Below are positions 45,710 through 54,525 of a DNA stretch of 64,000 bases, piece after piece. The position numbers and the translations under genes are program-made. A model generated the notes under the pieces. It did no database searches, had not been told where the DNA came from, and saw only the letters and a program-made list of their open reading frames with translations. The DNA is from Congeria kusceri (lineage: Eukaryota > Mollusca > Bivalvia > Myida > Dreissenidae): contig CM051028.1 in NCBI GenBank assembly GCA_027627225.1, positions 26,960,912-27,024,911 on the forward strand. The letters are read 5' to 3'. The first letter of the stretch is position 1. Every line of letters begins with the position of its first letter.

Positions 45710-45901
45710 TTATCTCGTTATTACGATTTTTTTTCGCGTAATTACGACGTTTATCTCGTAATTACGATCTAGTATCTCGTAATAACGCCTTTGTATATCG
45801 TAATTACGACTTAGTATCTTGTTATTACGACTTTTTATCTCGTAATTACGAAAAACTAACTCGTAATTAAGATATTTTAAAAGTCGTAATTACGAGATAA
45901 A
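45710..45901. repeat. array of the palindromic motif CGTAATTACG
   Basis: About nine units spaced 20-24 bases, of the form TATCTCGTAATTACGA, starting near 45711, 45735, 45752, 45773, 45793, 45815, 45837 and 45858. The last, at 45884, is in reverse orientation (CGTAATTACGAGATA). Each core is itself a perfect 10-bp palindrome. More copies appear at 46609-46675. Confidence 0.9.
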
Positions 45902-45976
45902 GAGTGTAGTGATGACACATAAGCCAAGTGTGATATAAGCAGGCTATTGAAGATTGAAATAGTACCAATAGTACAC

Positions 45977-46033
45977 TGTCTGTCTGTCTGCCTGTCTGTG
46001 TCTCTCTGTCTGTCTGTCTGTCTGTCTGTCTGT
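45977..46033. repeat. GTCT tetranucleotide microsatellite
   Basis: About 14 TGTC units with two interruptions. Confidence 0.95.
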
Positions 46034-46092
46034 GATATATATCAGACATAATTCTAATTTGGATACCTTCATTGAATACAGATTTTGTTCAT

Positions 46093-46136
46093 ATTATTAT
46101 TATTATTATTGTTATTATTATTATTATTATTATTAT

Positions 46137-46175
<39 letters not shown>

Positions 46176-46491
46176 TAGTAGAGGTAGTGGTAGCAGTAGT
46201 GGAAGTAGTCGTAGCAGCAGCAGCAGCAATTGCAGAAGCATAAGCAGTAGCATCAGTATCAGTGGCAGTGGCAGTAGTAGCAGTTAAAGTAGCAGTAGCA
46301 GCAGTAGTAGTTGTATTATTATTGTTACTATTTGTATTATTATTATTATTAGCAGTAGTAGTATTAGTGTACGTAGCAGCAGAAACAGTAGCAGTAGCTA
46401 AAGTAGTGATAGGGGTAGTAGAAGTAGTAGTAGTAGTAGTAGTAGCAGTAGTAGTTGTAGAAGAAGTAATACTAATAGCAGTAGCAGTAGC

Positions 46492-46529
<38 letters not shown>

Positions 46530-46590
46530 CAGTAGCAGTAGTAGTAGTAGTAGTAGAAGTAGTAGTAGTAGTAGTAGCAGTTGTAGTAGT
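46093..46590. repeat. ~500-bp trinucleotide microsatellite (ATT then AGT/AGC)
   Basis: It begins as ATT repeats (46093-46137) and passes into AGT with AGC interruptions to 46590. Long frames across it on both strands are artefacts. It is bracketed by the CGTAATTACG-containing sequences. Confidence 0.95.
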
Positions 46591-46677
46591 GGGGGATGAA
46601 AAAAAAGGCGTAATTGAATTACGAGATATAAATTCGTAATTACGCGACAATAAGTAATAACTGCGAGATACTAAGTC

Positions 46678-46957
46678 GGGTCGGCGCTTCGGCGTATCGT
46701 ATCGGCGCTTCAGAGTTTCGTGTCAGCGCGTCGGCGTATCGTCTCGGCGCGTTTTCGACCGCATAAATGAAAGGGCGCCTACGCGCCGAGACCATACGCC
46801 AACGCGCCGACACGATATGCCGACGCACCGAAACGATACACCGAATATATATCGCTTCGGCGTATCGTGTCGGCACTTCGGCGCATGGTCTCGGTGCTTC
46901 GGCGTATCGTGTCGGCGCGTCGGCGTATCGTGTCGGTGCGTCGGCGCCCTTTCATAA
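46678..46957. repeat. GC-rich ~21-bp repeats arranged as a large palindrome
   Basis: Units of the type TCGGCGTATCGTGTCGGCGC run forward at 46680-46755, reversed at 46763-46847 and forward again at 46852-46957. ATGAAAGGGCGCC (46767) and GGCGCCCTTTCAT (46942) close a hairpin with ~85-95 base arms and a centre near AATATATAT. The block stands out from its AT-rich surroundings. Frames across it are repeat artefacts because 21 is divisible by three. Confidence 0.85.
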
Positions 46958-47019
46958 GCACAGGTCGAAATCGCGAACCTACTATCGCAATAACTGGACA
47001 CCGTAGCTAAGTTAGATAC

Positions 47020-47644
47020 CATGTCGTCCGCATCCGCATAAAATCTCTCACCTAGCGATTTCTTGTAGACGGCTATTGCGGATGCGCTTTGCGGATACGG
47101 ACTGCGGACATATGGAAACGGTCCAACTGTTTTCAATCTCATTAAAATCACCTCCAGTCTTACGCTACTATATTATCCGCTGACTGGATCCGATGACTTC
47201 GCATTAGGGGTCACGTCCAGATGACCTCTTCAGAAGCTAATCAAATTGTTGCCTTCAAATGTTTTGGTATAACTTTAAATATAAACCACAAAAACTATGC
47301 ACGACATTAACGTGAACTTCGGATGTTTAGTCGCCTAAGGTACCACTATATCCATTGTTATCCACGTGAAAATTAACTGTTAATGATTTATATCCGAGGA
47401 TCAGCTGGAAATGCATCACTTCTCAAAAACCGTGCAAAAAACAATTTCATTGGGCGCAGCAGGGTTGATATTTTATTGTTCGGACGGTCATTTGAACGTG
47501 ACCTGCTATACGATGTCTTCAGGTCCTAACAACGTAAGGATTTGATTTTAATGAGATTGAACTGTTTTCAACTTGTTCGACTTTTTGCGGATGCGGATTT
47601 GCGCAATGCGAATGCGGATACGGACATATGGAAAAGCGCTCTTA
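47020..47644. repeat. fold-back pair with GCGGATACGGAC motifs
   Basis: CAATCTCATTAAAATCA at 47133-47150 faces TGATTTTAATGAGATTG at 47543-47559. Both sides carry GCGGATGCGGAT/GCGGATACGGACATATGGA subterminal motifs (47053-47117 and 47589-47633). The layout suits a small non-autonomous DNA transposon related to the neighbouring Harbinger element. Ends are not resolved. Confidence 0.45.
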
Positions 47645-47857
47645 AACGGGTATTCCATGTGCACGCGAACGTGAACGTGAACGCAAACGTGAATGGGTCC
47701 GTGTACGTGAAGAAAATCGCTTACCAAAGATACTGTTGGTCCTATTCCATGTGTCCGTTGCGTGAACGTGAATCCTATCCGTGTACGTGAAACTTCGCTC
47801 CTTGAGCGATTTTTTCACGTTCACGGACAGTTCACGCAGGACAATCATTGCGAAAAC

Positions 47858-48585
47858 ATGCCGCGGGGAAGTCTTTTCACGACCGAAAAAAAAACTGAAG
47901 AACTAATCGAATTAATTCGCCAACACCCAGAAATATATGATGTGACACTGCCCGACCGCAAAGATGCATCAGTCACGCGAAATATATGGCGTTCAATAAG
48001 AAACAGCCTCAATATTGAACTAGTTTCAGGTGCATTTGTTTATACATGTTGTTAGATTTTGTTATTGCCTGTTCATTGTATGCCACAAGCTGTGAAAATG
48101 TCGACATTGAAACGACCATTTGGCATCGTCTGTCTGTCCGTCGTCCGTCCGTCTGTCAGTAGCATATCACATTCCTTTCAGAAGGTATTTGGCGTAAGAT
48201 TTATATTTGGAATGAATGGCGGTTTTGCTAAAAGCTCATCACAGAAAAAAATACACTTTTTAATTTCAATATGTCGCCCAAAACGTTTATGAATATAAAT
48301 TCGCAATATAACTTATAATAGAGATCTATATTTTCATACACAAAACAATTGTTTCACAACGTCAAAATACACAGAAAATGACGTCATGACGTCAAGTATT
48401 ATCAAAATTGCGCTAAAACGACCTTAAATCACATGCTGATAATAAAGGGTGCACTTTAGGTGAAAAAAAATGCCGACGACGACCACGACGATGATGATGA
48501 TGATCATCATTATACAGAACAGTATAATATTACTGCAACTTTTTATAATAATGCTACATTTAAAATAATAATAATAATAATAATG

Positions 48586-48622
<37 letters not shown>

Positions 48623-48625
48623 GAA

Positions 48626-48656
<31 letters not shown>

Positions 48657-49522
48657 AAGAAGAAGAAGAATGAACACATTAAATCACTTGCTGATAAGAA
48701 TGGATGTACTGAATCTCAACCAGGTCAGTAGATCAAATTTCAAGGTCACTCGCACGCGACATATCATTCCCCATAAATATCTCGGTACAACTATTCACGA
48801 CAGTTCAACTATTGATTGTAGAGAATGTTTTTTGATTACTATTATTACGCATTATTAAAGTGTCACAACCCTTCTGTTTTGATTTGCAGTTGATGACATC
48901 AAAGCAAGGTGGCGGACCTTGCGGGATTCTTATGTCAGGAAGAAAAAAGAGGTCGCTGGACAAAAGAAATCTGGAAGCGGAGCTTCCGAGCCAATCAGAT
49001 GGCAATTTATGGACATAATGGGCTTTCTTGAACCATTCATTCGTGAGGCCAGGTATTCAGCGATAAAACACATAAAACAAAACCGATAGGTCGCTGGTCA
49101 ATTTACATTGGCCTTCATTATTAAAAATTTATTTCTGTTATTACTGTTTTGGTATAATTCGGTTTAGGCATGGATTTTAGAATAAAATACAATTAATTCC
49201 GTCAATATATTTAATCTTACCAACATCAAAGCATGCAATGAATCGATCAAATCACATACTTTATACACATTAAAGATAACATGCTTTAAAGTAGTATTGA
49301 TCAATATATGATTGTTTCACAATTTTGAGTACAGAGAGTAACATGGGTCCGCCTGGTCCATTTGATGAGCCTGTGTCGGGTGACGATGCTTCAACGGCGA
49401 CTATAGAAATTCAGAAGTCATATGCACGGTACATTTCTTTTGTTACCCGAATGGCGACTGAACTACACATATACATGGTAAACGTTCTTAGATCGTTTAA
49501 GGACCAAAACGCCCCCTACTGA
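47858..49522 (+). CDS. MADF-domain DNA-binding protein of PIF/Harbinger, three exons, intact
   Basis: The model joins 47858-48029, 48890-49052 and 49330-49522, about 176 residues. Junctions are in phase (1 then 2) with CAG|GTGCAT, TTTGCAG|T, CAG|GTATTC and TTGAG|T. The MADF domain fills exons 1-2: ELIELIRQHPEIYDVTLPD, VTRNIWRSIRNSLNIE, DDIKARWRTLRDSYVRKKKE and WQFMDIMGFLEPFI. Exon 3 is Ser/Asp-rich then helical. MADF proteins of Harbinger bind element ends and bring the transposase into the nucleus. The start ATG precedes the domain by ~10 residues. No stops are seen, in contrast to the transposase partner. Confidence 0.75.
48567..48671. repeat. AAT and AAG trinucleotide run in the MADF gene's first intron
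   Basis: AAT units to about 48625, then AAG units to 48671. A short GAC/GAT run precedes at 48472-48510. Confidence 0.95.
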
Positions 49523-49680
49523 CGCGTGTTTCTTGCCATGGGACTGGTTGAACTTGCATAAAATAGTCTCTGAATTTATCTCTGATTTGGGCCGCATGCG
49601 GTGAATCGATTTCCCATCCTGTTAAGAGGACCATAACCCTCCACTGCATTCTCGTTAAAGTTTTCTATAAGTTGGGCATT

Positions 49681-50399
49681 CTATGCACCAGTTGTCTCCC
49701 TCTGTAGAAGGTTGTGTAAGACAACAGTAGCTTTTACGACATCTTTAGTGGTCTCGACTGCAACTCCAATTTTTGTGTAAAATATTCTCCAACGCGTGGC
49801 AAGTATCCCAAACGCATTTTCAACATCCCTTCTGGCTCTGGATAAACGATAATTGAAGATCTCTTGAGCCTCTGTAGTTCCTCGCCCTGGGTATGGGCGC
49901 ATGATATGCTGTTGGAGAGGAAATGCCTCATCAGCAACTATAACATATGGCATCGGACCAAGCTGCTCCGCACCTGGTAGTACTCTAGGTTTGGGCAGAT
50001 TAAGTTGATCCGCTGCTAAAGCCCCACCGAAATTGGAGTTTGCGAATATCCCGCCATCACTGTTGCGACCATAGGCTCCTATGTCAACCATGACAAACTG
50101 AAGGTTTGCATGAAAATGTGCCCTTGTAATTAAATTAGAGTGACCCAGAGTTATTCGATGCCTTTATCATAATATGTTTTCCGTCTATGGCACCAGTGCA
50201 GTTCGGAAACTGCCATTTGTCCATAAAGTCTCTGGACAGCGACTGCCAGTCCTGAGAACTTGACGGCATCTCGAGATAAAGAGGGGCCAGTTTGTCCCAA
50301 ATAATCTTGCAGACGTCCGGTATTATTTTTGATATTGTTGGCTGAGCTACTCTGTATGAATATGCCAGAGATCTATACGACTCCCCGGTGGCCAGGAAA
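49681..50399 (-). pseudogene. PIF/Harbinger transposase (HARBI1-like), broken
   Basis: From an acceptor at 50400-50402 the minus strand reads LATGESYRSLAYSYRVAQPT, DKWQFPNCTGAIDGKHI (first DDE Asp in AIDGKH), then after a break VMVDIGAYGRNSDGGIF, YVIVADEAFPLQQHIMRPY (second Asp) and SRARRDVENAFGILATRWRI (Glu). This is a DDE_4 nuclease. A TAA at 50135-50137 and a frame-changing deletion near 50105 disrupt the middle. The N-terminal exon is not found; that region holds MITE-like sequence. The enzyme would cut element ends at TWA targets. Confidence 0.88.
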
Positions 50400-51494
50400 C
50401 TGAAAATATAAAATTGTAAGAATATTACACTATGATAATTATGGCATAGTTACTAAAAATACTAATGAGTATCGTTTTTTTCAGAAGTGCCGCAAGCGAT
50501 GATGACGAAGGCCTAACCCAGATTCCAAGTTTGCCGCATTTCCATGTGCGCGTGACCCGTTATTCGTATCCGTCGTCCTCATGGAGCTTTTCCATGTTTT
50601 CCGTACTGCGTTATAATATATATACAGTTTTGTATATAGATTATTACTTATTAACGATAAAATAATCTTGGTTTACAAAACAATCTTCTATTTAGCGTTG
50701 TTCTGTGCTAATAAACACCGATTTGGAATTCTGATGCGTAGGAATTCAACCACGTATTCATTGTGACGTCACTTTCAGTGATACACATTGAACGAATAAT
50801 GTCATAATCGGAATTACATTTTTGCGTTGTTTATGGGTGGTTTTACAATGGAAATGTGTTTACAAAGCCTATACGTTTAAAACGACTTTAAGTATTATGT
50901 GTGTGGACATTAATACATTCTAGTTGATAGTTAAACACAACATTATACTTGTAAGCCATTACAAATGTGCTAAATAAAACAAATACACATGTTTTGCAAC
51001 GTGATGTGGTAGTAAATGGTTTTGAAGGCTGTTAGATTTGGTAATTGCAATGATTGAAATTAATGCCAATAAATTGGCTGTAAAATATTTTGGATTAATA
51101 GTACAAATTATGTATGCATTTATGTAATCTTATCCTAATGTAGACAATATCTTTTAAATATTAGGACAATACCTATAATATATACTAAGACAATTTATCA
51201 TATATACTATGCAACTATATTATAATCTTCATAAATTGGCCCTGAATACTCGACAACTCGTCCGTGAATGGACACGGATGTAAAGGGATACGGATACGGA
51301 CAAAAGGTAACGATCCTGCGTATTTAAACTGGATTGATATTTTACTCTACGGACACGGAAGCGGATCACGGACACGGATGGCGGATCACGCGCGCATGGA
51401 AAAGGGGCTTTAGCTTGAGCAGTATTCTAATCCAGGAAGGCACTTTTCGCCTATAGTTGATTTATGTTTAGAAGAGACTTCTTAAAACAGAAAA

Positions 51495-51600
51495 TACCAT
51501 AAAAGCGAAATGCACAGGCTGATCCGGGACTACGGAAAATACCATAAACGCGGATTGCACAGGCTGATCCGTGACGACACTTACCGCAAATAGATTTAGC
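51495..51600. repeat. ~50-bp direct repeat, two units
   Basis: AAATACCATAAA...GCACAGGCTGATCCG occurs at about 51495 and 51536. The following GACGACACTTACCGC and TTTTCGCACAACACGCCTCA (to about 51630) look like a bivalve dispersed repeat that I recall with GCACAGGCT and GACGACACTTT motifs. Confidence 0.7.
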
Positions 51601-51659
51601 CCGGTTTTCGCACAACACGCCTCATTTATATTGGGAAATCAGTTTTTAATAGTGAATTG

Positions 51660-52641
51660 TTTAGTAACTCACGAAATAATATGTATGTTTGTTTGCTCCC
51701 AACAAGCAAGTTTATTAATGTAGGTTTAGGACGTAAAATGCACAATGTATTTTGAAACGCCAAATGCCAGTAAAGAAACCCGTAGCAGAAAGAAAGTCGT
51801 TAGAGTAATGAAAATACAGTACTTATTTAATAATAAAAGATCACAAACATATACGTCTATATACTTTGTAGTCATTTTATATCATTACGTATCTGCATTT
51901 TGTTTTTAATTCTGAAGGTCTTGACATCTGGATTCCTAGCCTATATAATCTAAAACTACTATGTCTAGTTAAACACATGGCAAATTAACTTAAATCAACA
52001 CGTTTATAAAAAAAATAGTTCCACTAGTCTTCACACATGTTTCAAAAACACAGTGTAAGCAGTGTTGTGTGGATAAAATGAAAGCAGGAATTAATCATTT
52101 TTATCAGTCATTGATAAGTTGTACAGTAAAAAACATTACCTTTAATCATAACCAATACTAGAGGTTATCGGGTATAGTAATCAAGAAAATAAGTTTTTAA
52201 CATGATATAAAACTTTAAGAATCGACATAATTTATGATAATCATGATTTTTACTGAAATAAGAAAGATTCCAGTAGTTTGTAACTAATCAATCACACGTT
52301 TAAATTAAGATTTAATATAAACCAGGTCTTCTGAAACCAAGTTATATAATTATTTGCATTGGTTGTGGATTTTCAGATAAACACACTTTCAGACAGGTTA
52401 TTGCTATATAATATCCGTTTTCACTGAAATAACTTCAGAGTAGTTGCAGCACATTTCCTTTGTTATGTTTCGACAGTAACCACCGATATCTATTCTATAA
52501 TACGCGAATTGATCCTTGATAGAAAACTCACCTCTGCACTTGATTCCTTGTTGCATGTACCAGCGGCATACCTTGTGTTATCGTCCATACTATTATTATA
52601 AAATATTGATGTTCTGTGGTGATAATACACAAGAAGGGTGA
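51660..52641. other. non-coding, nothing recognised
   Basis: AT-rich, no gene or clear repeat. Confidence 0.4.
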
Positions 52642-52840
52642 CACCGCACCGAGTGACAGGAATACACCGCACCGAGTGACAGGAATACACCGCACCGAGT
52701 GACAGGAATACACCGCACCGAGTGACAGGAATACATCGCACCGAGTGACAGGAATACACCGCACCGAGTGACCAGAATACACCGCACCGAATCAGGAATA
52801 CACTGCACCGAATCAGGAATACATCGCACCGAATCACTCA
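52642..52840. repeat. 23-bp minisatellite changing to 21-bp units
   Basis: Six 23-base units CACCGCACCGAGTGACAGGA + ATA (52642-52779) are followed by two 21-base units with GAATCAGG in place of GAGTGACAGG (52780-52821) and a partial one. Frames across it are repeat artefacts. Confidence 0.95.
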
Positions 52841-53509
52841 TTGGCACAATACACAATACTATTCTTCACAACCTTTACACGATCGTATGCGTAGCGTTTG
52901 TCAACAACGTTCAGCATGCCGAATGTTCACCAAAGGAAAGTTTCCTTTGCAATTATGCAGCCTTTTGCACCTTCACAAACCCATCATATATTGCATCCTT
53001 ACTACGACATCATGACTAGTGTAATTCGACGCAAACGATTTGAACCATTTCAGGATACATGACTCATAACGTTTGTCAAATGCGTATGAACTTTTCCATA
53101 GCCCTTAAAATTGCATAGAACATGTTCACTGTACTTTTAGTCAACACTTTCATACTTATCTGTACCGTGTACGTCTTCAAAAAGAAGCTCGCATTCTCAC
53201 CCTCTGGCATCGTGTACCTCAAATTCATCCTTTGGAAGGCGTTTTTCTGTATAAATGGTTCAACCAGCTGAACAATACACCCTGATCAAGCAATCAAGTA
53301 CAAAGTGAAGAAAAAAAAAACACTCAAATATTAACTCTTTCAATTGCCGCAAACAAGCAGTGAATTTGTTTGTTTGTTTGGAATTTCTGTCGTGTTTAAC
53401 AGTAATTCATACTTATGTCAGTAACTGACAAATGCCCTACTTGACGCAGAGGTAAGGGAAGAATGTCCGTAGATCTAATTTCATGACCAATCCTTATACA
53501 AGTTATGAG
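52841..53509. other. non-coding, nothing recognised
   Basis: No domain-bearing frame. A short A-run lies at 53311-53319. Confidence 0.35.
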
Positions 53510-53572
53510 GCCGGGCTGGGGTTCGATCGACACTCCAGCGCTCTTCCAACTGAGCTAACCGGGTCGAAACAG
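53510..53572 (-). repeat. tRNA-like sequence, shortened
   Basis: On the minus strand, CCGGTTAGCTCAGTTGGAAG is a clear tRNA D-arm/A box. ATCGAACCCCAGCC resembles a B box only ~30 bases later. The anticodon region is too short for a functional tRNA, so a SINE or tRNA fragment is likely. Confidence 0.55.
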
Positions 53573-54525
53573 TGAATTACAAACACTTGGAATCATATAA
53601 CAATGAAAGATATTGAACTAGATTTTGAGTAAAATAACAAATAACAACAATTTAGAAGTGAAACGTTTATTGATAAAGGCCAGAAAAAGGGCTAAAATCA
53701 GAAATGGAGGTATTTTATAAAATACTTGTTTACCAATATTTCAATTTTAATTTTAAATAGATGACAATAAATACTTTGGACCATTGTTTGACATAACATG
53801 ATATACAACCCTTGTTTGTATCGTTTTAATGTGTCTAGTTAGTTTTGTTTTTTTAACATAGCTTATTAAGGTGTCGTTAATTAATTGCAAAACTATAATA
53901 TGTTACTTATAGTCAACATTCCTCTATTTATCAGCCCAAAGATTCCAGAAGAAGCAACCATATTCATGAAAAATAAATCGAACCACTAACAATTGTTACT
54001 ATTGAAAGGCTATGATGCCATATACAATGTATGGACTACAGCGTTCAAATAATTTTTTTTCATGGACATATTTCATCAAACTCAATAATGTACTACTATG
54101 ACTATGTGAAATAAAGATAAACATCACAATGACACTCTTCAAACTAAACACATCAATATAAAAATCTTTCGAATCCGCTTTATTACAAACACATTATTAT
54201 ATAAGCCACGATAAAAAACACACATACATATTTTTCCCCAAAATACTAATATATATTAATTGACTGAATGTTAAAAAATAACTACATGGTATACCACATG
54301 CAATACAACTTTTATACAGCAATCAGTAACTAACGACAAAATAAAATACCGATCATACCGTAAAAGCGTAGATTAGTACCAACATTAAATAAAATAATTC
54401 GTTTCCTGCCCATTAATGTATTATCTTATAACTTTAAATAACTTATATGACATTATTATAGTACATACATTATCAATAGCAATCATATTTGACAAAGACG
54501 TTTGCATGTTCATGCGAGCCTAGAT
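53573..54525. other. non-coding, 3' flank of lipase-MAM copy 1
   Basis: AT-rich with no recognised feature. Confidence 0.4.

Larger units (their letters stand above)
47645..51409. mobile_element. PIF/Harbinger DNA transposon, ~3.8 kb, probable
   Basis: It contains the two PIF/Harbinger genes in tail-to-tail order: a MADF protein (plus) and a DDE transposase (minus). Candidate ends are AACGGGTATTCCATGTGCAC (47645) and, on the opposite strand, AGCCCCTTTTCCATGCGCGC (51409), which share TTCCATGYGCRCG. TTA lies outside both (47642-47644 and 51410-51412), as expected for the TWA target of this superfamily. A third similar end-like segment at 50539-50555 suggests nested MITEs. Subterminal CGTGAACG and GGACACGGAT motifs repeat near both ends. 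Confidence 0.6.

Noticed and set aside
46069..46650. 193-codon Thr/Ala frame and its plus-strand mirror
   Set aside because: Trinucleotide microsatellite (ATT/AGT/AGC) with no stop codons by composition; no coding evidence.
46640..47151. Arg/His/Thr-rich frames of up to 142 codons
   Set aside because: Generated by a 21-bp GC-rich repeat unit, which keeps frame automatically; overlapping frames exist on both strands.
52490..52856. Three overlapping minus-strand frames with CGVFLSLGA-type repeats
   Set aside because: Translation of the 23-bp minisatellite in three phases; not a protein family.
53510..53572. Functional tRNA gene
   Set aside because: A D-arm is present, but the region between D-arm and B box is too short for an anticodon arm and no acceptor stem forms.
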